Below, in pieces: positions 1-9,024 of a stretch of DNA of 64,000 nt. The stretch comes from Ectobacillus sp. JY-23 (lineage in GTDB: Bacteria; Bacillota; Bacilli; Bacillales; Bacillaceae_G): contig NZ_CP095462.1 in assembly GCF_023022965.1 (NCBI RefSeq), positions 124,001 to 188,000 of the forward strand, written 5' to 3'. Numbering within the stretch: the first letter of the stretch is position 1; every line of letters begins with the position of its first letter. A model generated the notes under the pieces. The model was not told the DNA's origin and did no database searches. It saw only the letters and a program-made list of their open reading frames with translations. The position numbers were made by a program, and so were the translations under genes.

Positions 1-2
1 GT

Positions 3-1046
3 CGTGATCCAATTGAACTTGATATGCAAAGCATATCTGCATCAGTTACAGGAAAAACAGTTTTGGTAACGGGTGCAGGAGGATCCATTGGCTCTGAAAT
101 ATGTAGGCAAATTTCAGCGTTTATGCCGAAGCAACTTGTTTTGCTTGGACACGGTGAAAATAGTATTTACTCTATTGAAATGGAATTAAAGGAACGGTAC
201 AAAAACAGTGATATCGTGTTCATCACAGAAATTGCAGACATTCAAGATGATAAGAAGATGATAGATGTCATGAGTAAACACCAACCGCATGTTGTGTATC
301 ATGCAGCTGCACATAAGCATGTACCATTGATGGAACGAAACCCCGAGGAAGCTATTAAAAATAATGTAATTGGAACAACAAATGTTGCTAAAGCGGCGAG
401 TTGGTGCGGTGTAGAAACGTTCGTTATGATTTCAAGCGATAAAGCAGTCAATCCCACTAGCGTTATGGGGGCGACGAAACGGTTGGCGGAAATGATAATT
501 CAGCATCTTGATAAAACAAGCTCCACTAGGTTTGTTGCTGTTCGATTTGGAAATGTGCTTGGAAGTCGTGGAAGTGTTATTCCACTATTTAAAAAGCAAA
601 TTCAAAATGGTGGCCCCATTACTGTTACCCATCCTGACATGGAACGCTATTTTATGACCATCCCTGAAGCATCAAGGCTTGTAATTCAAGCTGGAGCGTT
701 GGCAAAGGGTGGAGAAATCTTTGTGTTGGACATGGGCGAGCCTGTAAAAATTGTAGATTTAGCAAAAAATCTAATTAAATTATCGGGCCATTCTCTAGAA
801 GATATTGAGATTCAATATAGTGGGATGAGACCTGGAGAAAAATTGTATGAAGAGCTTTTACAAACCGATGAGGTGCACGAGCAACAAATTCATCCAAAAA
901 TTTATATAGGAAAAACGTCAAATCTTTATATTGATGAAATTCATCGCATTGTTCATTCCTATCATACGTTGTCTCAAGAGCAAATTCGTGAACAAGTACT
1001 TTTACTAGCAAATAAACGCGAGCAGAAAATGTCTGTTACGGGATAA
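3..1046 (+). CDS. epsC: UDP-sugar 4,6-dehydratase EpsC/CapD type, 3' part only
   Basis: The reading frame is already open at base 3 (RDPIELD linker), so the N-terminal membrane part lies outside the window and the ATG at 24 is not the real start. The visible part is the cytoplasmic NAD-dependent dehydratase domain: glycine-rich TGAGGSIGSE near its start, the SSDKAVNPTSVMGATKR segment with the Met-x3-Lys form of the catalytic site that replaces Tyr-x3-Lys in long CapD/PglF/EpsC enzymes, and the RPGEKLYEELL motif near the end. The family converts UDP-GlcNAc to the 4-keto-6-deoxy sugar. With epsN and epsM about 21 kb downstream it would supply an acetylated bacillosamine-type sugar. It is followed after 38 bp by the first glycosyltransferase. 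Confidence 0.93.
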   Translation, partial: RDPIELDMQSISASVTGKTVLVTGAGGSIGSEICRQISAFMPKQLVLLGHGENSIYSIEMELKERYKNSDIVFITEIADIQDDKKMIDVMSKHQPHVVYHAAAHKHVPLMERNPEEAIKNNVIGTTNVAKAASWCGVETFVMISSDKAVNPTSVMGATKRLAEMIIQHLDKTSSTRFVAVRFGNVLGSRGSVIPLFKKQIQNGGPITVTHPDMERYFMTIPEASRLVIQAGALAKGGEIFVLDMGEPVKIVDLAKNLIKLSGHSLEDIEIQYSGMRPGEKLYEELLQTDEVHEQQIHPKIYIGKTSNLYIDEIHRIVHSYHTLSQEQIREQVLLLANKREQKMSVTG

Positions 1047-1084
1047 AAATCAGAAAGACCTAATATATAAACAGGGTGATAAAA

Positions 1085-2245
1085 ATGCCAAATAAAATAC
1101 TATTTTGTGCGACTGTAGATTTTCACTTTAAAGCATTTCATTTGCCGTATATGAGATGGTTTCAAGAGCGCGGTTGGGAAGTACATGTCGCTGCAGCAGG
1201 AGACATGGAGTTACCATATACGGACAAGCGGTATTATCTATCAATTCACCGTTCACCATTTCATTTGGCAAACATAAAAGCATATCGTGAAATACATCAA
1301 GTGATACATACAAACGAATTTCAAATCATTCATGCACATACACCAATGGGCGGTATGTTGGCGAGGTTAGCGGCAAGACACACGCGTAAATTTGGAACTA
1401 ATGTGTTGTATACAGCACACGGCTTTCACTTTTGTAAAGGGGCGCCTTTTTGGCATTGGCTATTATATTATCCGATTGAAAAGATACTCTCTCACTATAC
1501 GGATTGTTTAATTACCATTAATCAGGAAGATTATGTTTTAGCACAACGCTTACATGCTTCCAAAGTGGTACATGTACATGGCGTAGGCGTTGATACAACA
1601 AGGTTTCAACCAGCTGATTCTGTAAGGAAACTTGCTTTGCGTGAAAAACTTGGCTATCAAGAGAGAGACTTTCTATTATTTTATGCGGCTGAATTCAATC
1701 GTAATAAAAATCAACAACTCCTTATACAAGTACTGGCGCATATAAAAAACGATGTGCCGCATATACGTCTGTTACTAGCGGGTATCGGACCACTGCAGGA
1801 ACAATGTCGACAACTAGCGAGGAAACTAGGGGTAGAGGAAAATGTAGACTTCCTTGGCTATCGTAACGACTTGGATCAAGTGCTACCAGCTTGCGATATT
1901 GCAGTTGCGTCCAGCATTCGAGAAGGGTTACCCGTCAATATCATGGAAGCGATGGCATGCGGATTGCCTGTAGTGGCAACTGCGAATCGGGGGCATTTGG
2001 AGCTTGTTCATGATGGAGTGAATGGATATATTGTAAGTGAAGAAAATGTAAGGAAATTCGCAACAAATATTTATAAGCTTAGTCAATCTACAGAGCTAGT
2101 AAATGAAATGGGGAAACAAAATCAGCAAATCATCATGAAATATGCTATTTCATCCGTCAAGCACGAACTATGTGATATTTACGATCAGTTTAATACGGAG
2201 GGAAGAAATGGAACCGAAAGTAAGTATTATCGTGCCTATTTATAA
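1085..2245 (+). CDS. epsD: GT4 glycosyltransferase, EpsD-like
   Basis: Two-domain GT-B glycosyltransferase. The N-terminal half carries HAHTPMGG and TAHGFHF, typical of EpsD-type enzymes; the C-terminal half has the sugar-nucleotide site with SIREGLPVNIMEAMACGLP, the E-x7-E motif of family 4. In B. subtilis EpsD adds the second sugar to the EpsL product on undecaprenyl diphosphate, and its place right after epsC is the same here. A GTG at 1076 is in frame, but AGGGTGA overlaps it and is well spaced for the ATG at 1085, so I chose the latter. The end overlaps the next gene by 38 bp. The symbol rests on order and motifs. Confidence 0.85.
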   Translation: MPNKILFCATVDFHFKAFHLPYMRWFQERGWEVHVAAAGDMELPYTDKRYYLSIHRSPFHLANIKAYREIHQVIHTNEFQIIHAHTPMGGMLARLAARHTRKFGTNVLYTAHGFHFCKGAPFWHWLLYYPIEKILSHYTDCLITINQEDYVLAQRLHASKVVHVHGVGVDTTRFQPADSVRKLALREKLGYQERDFLLFYAAEFNRNKNQQLLIQVLAHIKNDVPHIRLLLAGIGPLQEQCRQLARKLGVEENVDFLGYRNDLDQVLPACDIAVASSIREGLPVNIMEAMACGLPVVATANRGHLELVHDGVNGYIVSEENVRKFATNIYKLSQSTELVNEMGKQNQQIIMKYAISSVKHELCDIYDQFNTEGRNGTESKYYRAYL

Positions 2246-3275
2246 TATGGAGAAATTCTTGAGTAGATGCATGGACAGTCTCTTAAATCAGACATTACAA
2301 GATATTGAAATTATTGCAGTAAATGACGGATCAGTTGATGGAAGTTTGTCACTTTTACAACACTATGCTGCACTTGATACACGTATAAAAGTGATAGATA
2401 AAGAGAATGGTGGTGTTTCTTCAGCTAGAAACACTGGACTACAAGTAGCACGAGCACCGTACATTGGATTTGTTGATCCCGATGATTGGGTAGACGATAC
2501 TATGTACGAAACATTATATCGTGAAGCGATTACACACCATGCTGATATTGTGATGTGCACATATGTACGTGAATTCGAAACACATTCGAAAGTCAAAGAT
2601 TTTCGGTTACCTTCTCCTGTGATTTACCAAGGGAATGAAGTAAAACAGCATGTTGTGAGGAGATTGATTGGACCTATACATCAAGAAATAGGACAACCTG
2701 ACATGATAGATGCCTGGGGAACTATTTGGAATAAGTTGTATCGAGCAAACTGCATTAAGAGCGGAAGGGTTTTATTTACTGATTTGGAAATTATAGGAAC
2801 TAATGAAGACACGTTATTCAACTTACAAGTAAGTTGTAATGCCGAAACATTTGTTTTCATTAATACTCCGTTTTATCATTATTGGAAAGGAAATGAGACA
2901 TCTGTCACAAGTGGCTACAAGCCAAAGTTGATTGAGCGTTGGTTTGTACTGTTTGATAAGATGGAAGATATTTTAAAATCTCATAACATGGAAGAAAAGT
3001 ATTATCAAGCATTAGACAATCGTATTAGTTTAAATGTTTTAGGATTGGGGTTAAATACAATAAGTAAAACAAATAAGGCCACAGCCTTAAAGAAACTATT
3101 AGAAGTTAGGGCCATCTTACGAAATTCGCGTATTCAGCGTTCGTTTAAACAATTGGATACAAGCTATCTTCCTATCATTTGGAAGTTTTTTTATGGATGC
3201 GCGAAATACAGACTCTCCGTAGTCTTTTACACCATGTTAATTACGATTGAATGGCTCAGAATAAGAGTACGATAG
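2208..3275 (+). CDS. GT2 family glycosyltransferase
   Basis: Inverting GT-A glycosyltransferase. N-terminal VSIIVPIYNMEKFL, then AVNDGSVDGS and the metal/nucleotide motif GFVDPDDWVDD (DPDD in the DxD position) within about 95 residues. It resembles the EpsJ/EpsE branch of GT2, and the later GT2 at 9017 is a paralogue. The C-terminus ends in hydrophobic and basic residues that may touch the membrane. The start ATG at 2208 sits inside the end of the preceding gene with GGAGGG just upstream, so translation is probably coupled. The transferred sugar cannot be told from sequence. Confidence 0.88.
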   Translation: MEPKVSIIVPIYNMEKFLSRCMDSLLNQTLQDIEIIAVNDGSVDGSLSLLQHYAALDTRIKVIDKENGGVSSARNTGLQVARAPYIGFVDPDDWVDDTMYETLYREAITHHADIVMCTYVREFETHSKVKDFRLPSPVIYQGNEVKQHVVRRLIGPIHQEIGQPDMIDAWGTIWNKLYRANCIKSGRVLFTDLEIIGTNEDTLFNLQVSCNAETFVFINTPFYHYWKGNETSVTSGYKPKLIERWFVLFDKMEDILKSHNMEEKYYQALDNRISLNVLGLGLNTISKTNKATALKKLLEVRAILRNSRIQRSFKQLDTSYLPIIWKFFYGCAKYRLSVVFYTMLITIEWLRIRVR

Positions 3276-3286
3276 GAGTGAGACAA

Positions 3287-4390
3287 TTGAAGCCAATTCG
3301 AATTCTCCAAGTGGTAACCGTGATGAACCGCGGTGGATTGGAGACGATGCTAATGAATTACTATCGAAAAGTAGATCGTAGAAAAATTCAATTTGATTTT
3401 ATGGTTCATCGTTCGGAAGAGGGGCATTACGATAGAGAAATTACAAGTCTTGGCGGAAGAATTTATCGTATGCCTGCTATCAAACCTGGTAATTATCGTA
3501 AATATTTTCGAATGTTAGCTGAATTTTTTAAAGAGCATACCGAGTATGAAATTGTACATGCTCATAACAATGAGAATAGTAGTTTTGTGTTACGAGCAGC
3601 AAAGCGTGCCGGTGTTAAGTGTCGTATTGCTCATAGTCATTTGAGTGATCTTGGGTTTGATATCAAGCTTCCGTTTCGTTTATATGCAAGAATGGTAATG
3701 AAAGGCGCACCAAATCAATATTTCGCCTGTTCAGAACGTGCCGGTACATGGTTGTTTGGGAAACATGTGTCCCATATTCAAGTACTAAATAATGCCGTTG
3801 ATGTAGCACAATTTAGTTATAATCCATTAAAAAGAGAAGAGATTCGCTCAGAATTACAAGCAGAAGAAAAGTTTGTAATTGGCCATGTGGGAAGATTCAA
3901 TCGACAGAAGAATCATGAATTTTTAATTGATATTTTTGCTGCTATACATAAAAAAAATGAAAATGTGTTACTTGTGTTGATTGGAGACGGAGAGTTACGC
4001 CCCTCTATACAGGAGAAGGTACGGAATTTGGGTCTAGAAGAACATGTCAGGTTTTTAGGTGTACGAGAAGATATTGCAAATCTTTTACAAGGGTTTGATT
4101 TATTTCTGTTTCCTTCACTATTTGAGGGATTACCGGTTGTTTTAGTGGAAGCACAGGCAGCGGGATTGCCTTGCGTGGTTTCAAATAATATTACAACAGA
4201 AAGTAATGTAACCGGGATTGTACAATTCAAAAGTTTAAAAGAGAGTGCTGATAAATGGGCGCAACATATTTTATCGATGCCTGTACATCGTTTTGAGACG
4301 GCTCGTACTTTGAAAGAGACAGGATATGATACAACGACCATGTCTCAATGGCTCTCAGACTATTATGTAAGTCATTACAGTTCACGTTAA
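3287..4390 (+). CDS. epsF: GT4 glycosyltransferase, EpsF-like
   Basis: GT-B enzyme opening with ILQVVTVMNRGGLETMLMNY, the N-terminal signature of EpsF-type transferases, followed by AHNNENSS and IAHSHLSD. The C-terminal domain contains FPSLFEGLPVVLVEAQAAG with the E-x7-E motif. An ATG at 3251 is in frame but lies deep in the preceding gene without a ribosome site. A TTG at 3287 has AGGAGTGAG at good distance and starts the protein where homologous N-termini start, so I use TTG. It belongs to the continuous run of overlapping or closely spaced genes from 1 to 17.4 kb. The donor sugar is unknown. Confidence 0.82.
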   Translation: MKPIRILQVVTVMNRGGLETMLMNYYRKVDRRKIQFDFMVHRSEEGHYDREITSLGGRIYRMPAIKPGNYRKYFRMLAEFFKEHTEYEIVHAHNNENSSFVLRAAKRAGVKCRIAHSHLSDLGFDIKLPFRLYARMVMKGAPNQYFACSERAGTWLFGKHVSHIQVLNNAVDVAQFSYNPLKREEIRSELQAEEKFVIGHVGRFNRQKNHEFLIDIFAAIHKKNENVLLVLIGDGELRPSIQEKVRNLGLEEHVRFLGVREDIANLLQGFDLFLFPSLFEGLPVVLVEAQAAGLPCVVSNNITTESNVTGIVQFKSLKESADKWAQHILSMPVHRFETARTLKETGYDTTTMSQWLSDYYVSHYSSR

Positions 4391-4412
4391 ACTTACATGG
4401 AGGAATGAATAT

Positions 4413-5315
4413 ATGAAGCCAACATTAACTGTTTTTACACCTGCATTTAATCGAGCTTATACATTACACCTATGCTACGAAAGTTTGAAGCGTCAGACAA
4501 GTAAGGATTTTATATGGCTAATTATAGATGATGGTTCTACGGACAATACAAAGGGTGTAGTACAAAAGTGGATAGATGAAAATCATATTCCTATTGTATA
4601 TCATTACCAGGAAAATCAAGGCATGCATGGTGCACATAATACAGCTTATCAACTAATAGATACAGAGTTAAATGTCTGTATAGACTCCGATGACTACATG
4701 CCAGATGATGCGGTTGAAAAAATTGTTTATTTTTGGGAAAGTAATAAGAGTGACAGGTACGCAGGAATTGTAGGTTTAGATGCAACGCCTGATGGAAGAA
4801 TTATAGGTACAAAATTACCCGATCAAATAAAGGCTTTTACTTTATCGGGACTATATAGCATTCATGGAGTTAAGGGCGACAAAAAACTCGTCTACAGGTC
4901 GGATATTACAAAGCAAATACCACCGTATCCCGTATTTGAAAACGAAAAATACTGTCCGCTTAGTTACAAATATATTTTAATTGACCAGCAATATACTTTA
5001 TTACTGATGAATGAAGTACTGTGTCATGTAGAATATTTAGAAGATGGATCTAGCATGAATATTATTAATCAATATAAAAAGAATCCGCGTGGCTTTTCCT
5101 TTTTTCGAAAAGTGGCTATGCAGTATGCACCGACCTGGAAAGATAGATTACGAGAATGTGCGCACTATGTCTCTAGTAGTTTAATTAGTAAAAATTATCG
5201 CTTTTTATTAGAATCGCCTTGTAAAGTATGTACAGTACTAGCAACACCTATTGGTTTATTATTATACATATATATTCAAAATACAAGTCGAAAAACGGTT
5301 ATGAAAAAGGCGTAA
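4413..5315 (+). CDS. GT2 family glycosyltransferase
   Basis: GT-A fold enzyme with TVFTPAFNRAYTL at the N-terminus, LIIDDGSTDNT and the DxD-type motif CIDSDDYMPDD near residue 95. The C-terminal third holds a hydrophobic stretch (about residues 275-290) likely to sit at the membrane. It is a paralogue of the GT2 at 14938: both share the FTP(A/T)(F/Y)NR opening and a YLEDG motif in the second half. GGAGGAATG precedes the ATG. Substrate unknown. Confidence 0.87.
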   Translation: MKPTLTVFTPAFNRAYTLHLCYESLKRQTSKDFIWLIIDDGSTDNTKGVVQKWIDENHIPIVYHYQENQGMHGAHNTAYQLIDTELNVCIDSDDYMPDDAVEKIVYFWESNKSDRYAGIVGLDATPDGRIIGTKLPDQIKAFTLSGLYSIHGVKGDKKLVYRSDITKQIPPYPVFENEKYCPLSYKYILIDQQYTLLLMNEVLCHVEYLEDGSSMNIINQYKKNPRGFSFFRKVAMQYAPTWKDRLRECAHYVSSSLISKNYRFLLESPCKVCTVLATPIGLLLYIYIQNTSRKTVMKKA

Positions 5316-5340
5316 TAAAGTAAGAAGGGAGGTTTTTATA

Positions 5341-6408
5341 TTGACAATGCTTTGGTTAAATTTAATAGTTGTGTTCGTGTTTGCCTCCCTAGCCAGATAC
5401 TTTTCTGCACCAGCACTTGTAGGTCACAATGTTGTTAAACCAAACATTCTACTTTCATTATTTGCCTTGTCTTCATTAGTATTGGTGTCCGGTTTACGAA
5501 ATAACATTGGTGATACTTTTTTTTATATGCATACATATGAACATACAGAGTTTACATGGGAACATATCATAGCAAATAAAGATATGGGGTTTGGTTTGTT
5601 GCAAATGTTGTTGCAACAGATATCTAAAGATCCACAAATTCTTCTTTTTACCACAGCTCTAATTACAAATGTTTTAATTGTTATGACATTTTATAAATAC
5701 TCTAGAATGCTGGAGCTTAGTCTATATGTGTATATTACTAGTGGATTGTTTACAGTTTCTATGAACGGTATACGACAGTTTTTGGCAGCAGCTATTATTT
5801 TTGCTGCAACAAAGTACCTCTTGAGTGGTAATTGGAAGAAATACATTTTAGTAATACTGTTTGCTTCTACAATTCATCAGAGTGCACTAGTTTTAATACC
5901 CATTTACTTTATTGTTCGTACGAAAGCATGGACTAAGATGACATTTCTTTTGTTATCGGTCGCTTTGCTAATCGTAATAGGATTTAATCAATTTTCAGGT
6001 TTGTTTTTCTCCTTAATAGGAGATACACAATATGGAGAATACGGCAACTTTAATGAAGGTGGCGCTAACATTGTTAGGGTGATGGTAGATGCAGTCCCAT
6101 TACTGATTGTTTTCTTAGGGAGAGAAAAGTTAAGAGAATTATTTCCTAAAAGTGATTATATTGTAAATATGGCTCTTATAGGTTTTATGTTCATGGTTGT
6201 CGCAACGCAAAATTGGATTTTCGCTCGATTTACGATTTATTTTGGTTTGTACCAATTAATTTTAGTATCATGGGTTATTAAACTATTTACAGTAAATAAC
6301 CAAAGGTTAGTTTACTACTGCATCCTATTGTTTTATTTCCTGTATCACTTTTTTGAGCAAGTGATTTCATTGCGAATTGTATATGAGAGTAATTTTTTCT
6401 CGTTATAA
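5341..6408 (+). CDS. epsG: EpsG-type polysaccharide polymerase (Wzy role)
   Basis: Polytopic membrane protein of about ten hydrophobic segments with the EpsG-family signatures GLRNNIGDTFFYM near residue 55 and TSGLFTVSMNGIRQFLAAAI near residue 137. Proteins of this family polymerise undecaprenyl-linked repeat units outside the membrane after flipping. I take TTG at 5341 as start because AAGGGAGGT lies seven bases before it, while the ATG at 5347 is 13 bases away. Its position in mid-operon matches epsG in B. subtilis, where it also follows a set of transferases. Confidence 0.85.
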   Translation: MTMLWLNLIVVFVFASLARYFSAPALVGHNVVKPNILLSLFALSSLVLVSGLRNNIGDTFFYMHTYEHTEFTWEHIIANKDMGFGLLQMLLQQISKDPQILLFTTALITNVLIVMTFYKYSRMLELSLYVYITSGLFTVSMNGIRQFLAAAIIFAATKYLLSGNWKKYILVILFASTIHQSALVLIPIYFIVRTKAWTKMTFLLLSVALLIVIGFNQFSGLFFSLIGDTQYGEYGNFNEGGANIVRVMVDAVPLLIVFLGREKLRELFPKSDYIVNMALIGFMFMVVATQNWIFARFTIYFGLYQLILVSWVIKLFTVNNQRLVYYCILLFYFLYHFFEQVISLRIVYESNFFSL

Positions 6409-6435
6409 TAAAGTATATATTTTGGAGGAGAAGCG

Positions 6436-7164
6436 GTGGAGGATAACAAAATTCCGAAGGTAATACATTATTGTTGGTTCGGGCTTGGTGAAAAACCTGA
6501 AATAGTAAAAAAGTGTATAGCTTCTTGGCATTCTGTTTTACAAGATTATAAAATCATGGAATGGAACGAAGATAACTTTGATGTGACATGTAACCCGTAT
6601 GTGCAACAAGCATATGAGTGTGGGAAATTTGCTTTTGTAAGTGACTATGTGAGAGTTTATGCGTTGTATAAATACGGTGGAATTTATCTCGATACGGATG
6701 TGGAGGTATTCCAGTCATTAGATCAATTTCTGATACACGATTCCTTTTGGGGGTTTGAGCAAGCAAATTATATTGCGACAAGCACAATTGGTGCAGCAAA
6801 AGGAAATGTTCTTATCAAAAGATTTTTAGATTCATATAATAGTAAGATGTTCTTAAAAGAGGATGGAAGTCATAATGAACTTACTAATGTAGCTATCGTG
6901 AGTGACATCTTAAAAAAACAGGGGTTACGCTTGGATGGGACATACCAAGAAATAGACAAAATCGGTGTTTTTTATCCACAGACATTCTTTTCCCCGTATG
7001 ATTACATAAATTGTCGTACATTTATGACAGAAAACACATATGCAATGCATCATTTCTATAAGAGCTGGCTACCTTTTACAGTTCGAATTAAGGGGAATAT
7101 GAAGAAGGTGCTGGCAAAATGGATAGGCGGAGACAATATCGCTAAATTAAGGGAGCGATTGTAA
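6436..7164 (+). CDS. GT32-like (Och1-type) capsular glycosyltransferase
   Basis: The protein starts with KIPKVIHYCWFG and carries the DxD motif in GGIYLDTDVEVFQSLD near residue 90, preceded by SDYVRVYALYKYGG. This is the pattern of small Och1/TcdA-TcdB-like transferases in capsule and exopolysaccharide clusters, which use a metal-bound sugar nucleotide. GTG start at 6436 with GGAGGAG five bases before. The stop overlaps the ATG of the acyltransferase gene by one base (TAATG), so the two are probably translated together. 242 residues is a normal length. Donor and acceptor unknown. Confidence 0.83.
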   Translation: MEDNKIPKVIHYCWFGLGEKPEIVKKCIASWHSVLQDYKIMEWNEDNFDVTCNPYVQQAYECGKFAFVSDYVRVYALYKYGGIYLDTDVEVFQSLDQFLIHDSFWGFEQANYIATSTIGAAKGNVLIKRFLDSYNSKMFLKEDGSHNELTNVAIVSDILKKQGLRLDGTYQEIDKIGVFYPQTFFSPYDYINCRTFMTENTYAMHHFYKSWLPFTVRIKGNMKKVLAKWIGGDNIAKLRERL

Positions 7165-7775
7165 TGATCCTAAAAAAGGTATTTCGTACATTAAATAGTG
7201 AAATAAAAAATAGAGGATTATATTTTGCGGTATTAATGAATATATCATATGTTGTTGCAGCCATGCGGGGTACTTTTTTTAAGATCTTATATTTCCAAAA
7301 TATAAGGTCTTCTATATTTTTCCTGCAATCAAATAGCAAACTGGAGGTGTTTAATAAAAAGGCTGGTATTACAATCGGGAAATTTGTGTTCATGAGAAAA
7401 AACGTTAGTATCCGTATTGATGGTCAAGGAGTGCTGGAAATAGGAGAAAAAACGTTCATTAATGATAATTGTAATATCAATTGCATTCATAAAGTTTCTA
7501 TTGGTAAGTATACAAAAATAGCTCCGAATGTATCGATTAATGACCATGACCATAATTATAAAGCTTCTTCAACTGAACATTTACTGAAAGGTGAAGTGAA
7601 AATAGGTAATCATGTGTGGATTGGCTCTAATGTTGTGATTTTAAGAGATACAGTTATCGGTGATCACGCAGTAATAGCTGCAGGAAGTGTAGTAAAAGGC
7701 AATGTGCCACCTCATACATTATTTGTAAATAAACGGGAAAGTATATACATTGATTATGCTGAAAAGAGTAGCTAA
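7164..7775 (+). CDS. Hexapeptide-repeat acyltransferase (O-acetyltransferase)
   Basis: The C-terminal 120 residues show isoleucine/valine-spaced hexapeptide repeats of a left-handed beta helix, ending in VKIGNHVWIGSNVVIL and AVIAAGSVVKGNVP, as in maltose/galactoside O-acetyltransferases and WbbJ-type enzymes. A probable catalytic His lies in SINDHDHNY. The N-terminal 65 residues are basic and hydrophobic and lack repeats. It probably acetylates a sugar of the repeat unit using acetyl-CoA. It overlaps the upstream gene by one base. Confidence 0.85.
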   Translation: MILKKVFRTLNSEIKNRGLYFAVLMNISYVVAAMRGTFFKILYFQNIRSSIFFLQSNSKLEVFNKKAGITIGKFVFMRKNVSIRIDGQGVLEIGEKTFINDNCNINCIHKVSIGKYTKIAPNVSINDHDHNYKASSTEHLLKGEVKIGNHVWIGSNVVILRDTVIGDHAVIAAGSVVKGNVPPHTLFVNKRESIYIDYAEKSS

Positions 7776-7788
7776 TAAGGGAGATGCG

Positions 7789-9024
7789 ATGAAGAAAAGG
7801 ATCCTAATTACCATGTATGATATGGAGATTGGCGGGGCTGAACGCAGTCTTATTAATATGTTAAACACATTTGATTATGACCAATACGAGGTTGATCTGT
7901 TTATTTGTCACCATGTTGGAGAATTTATGAAATTGATTCCGGCACAAGTGAATATATTGCCAGAAGTTAAGGCATACACAACATTTCGGAAGTCTATTAA
8001 GCAAAGTATTCAGGATGGTTATTTGATTATACCTGCTATTAGAGTAATAAGTAAGTTGATAGGTAATAAGATGGCACATAAATATGGATTTCATGAGGGA
8101 TCAGGCTATATTGAAATGCAGCTGGTATCAAAATATGCGATGAGGGTTCTTCCATATTTTCAAAAAGAATACGATGTTGCAATTAGTTATGCTTGGCCCC
8201 ATGATATTGTAGCAAGTAAAGTACAGGCGAAAAAGAAAATTGCTTGGATTCATACCGATTACAGCACTTTAGAAGTACAACGCGCTATTGACTTGGAAAT
8301 GTGGTCAAAGTTTGATTGTATTGTTGCGGTTTCAGAAGAATGTAAAAATGCCTTTTTAACTGCGTACCCTGAGCTAATAGAACAGGTAATGGTGATAGAG
8401 AATATCACCTCTCCTCAATTTATAAAGGATATGTCCTGTGAGGACGTTGAGCTACCGCTTCAAAAGAATGGGGATTTTTATTTAGTATCTGTTGGGAGGC
8501 TTTCTCATGCTAAGGGATTTGATAACGCTATTCAAGCACTGAGATTGCTTCATAATAAAGGTTATACGAATATCAAATGGTATGTTGTTGGCTATGGTGG
8601 TGAAGAAAAAGCATTACGTCAATTGATTCATGGTACTAACTTAGAGAATTCTTTTGTTCTTCTTGGGAAGCAATTAAATCCATATCCATACATACAAGCA
8701 TGTGATCTTTACGTCCAGCCATCTAGATATGAAGGAAAAGCTGTAACTGTGACGGAAGCTAAAATATTAGGCAAACCTATTCTCATTACAAATTACCCTA
8801 CAGCTAACAGTCAGCTAGAGCATCAACTGGAAGGAATTATATGCCAAGGAAGTGTTGGAGCACTTGCTGAAGCAATTGAAGGTTTATATTTACAAAGTGA
8901 GTTACGTGAGAAGCTAAGTCGTTATGTAACGAGTAGAGATTACAGTAACAGCTATGAGTTAAATAAGCTGTATGACATGATGAATCGATCATCTTTGACA
9001 CGCAGGGAGGTGCAATATGGCTAA
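7789..9024 (+). CDS. GT4 glycosyltransferase, paralogue 1 of 3
   Basis: GT-B transferase opening MKKRILITMYDMEIGGAERS; the C-terminal domain has VSVGRLSHAKGF, LNPYPYIQACDLYVQPSRYE and the E-x7-E motif in YEGKAVTVTEA. An upstream in-frame ATG at 7750 lies inside the previous gene; AAGGGAG before 7789 fixes the start. This protein and those at 11230 and 12429 share the opening GG(A/G)E(R/K)(S/A)L, an IGW(V/I)H or IAWIHTDY block and NPYPYI, so they are a family of three paralogues within the locus. It overlaps the next gene by eight bases. Sugar unknown. Confidence 0.86.
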   Translation: MKKRILITMYDMEIGGAERSLINMLNTFDYDQYEVDLFICHHVGEFMKLIPAQVNILPEVKAYTTFRKSIKQSIQDGYLIIPAIRVISKLIGNKMAHKYGFHEGSGYIEMQLVSKYAMRVLPYFQKEYDVAISYAWPHDIVASKVQAKKKIAWIHTDYSTLEVQRAIDLEMWSKFDCIVAVSEECKNAFLTAYPELIEQVMVIENITSPQFIKDMSCEDVELPLQKNGDFYLVSVGRLSHAKGFDNAIQALRLLHNKGYTNIKWYVVGYGGEEKALRQLIHGTNLENSFVLLGKQLNPYPYIQACDLYVQPSRYEGKAVTVTEAKILGKPILITNYPTANSQLEHQLEGIICQGSVGALAEAIEGLYLQSELREKLSRYVTSRDYSNSYELNKLYDMMNRSSLTRREVQYG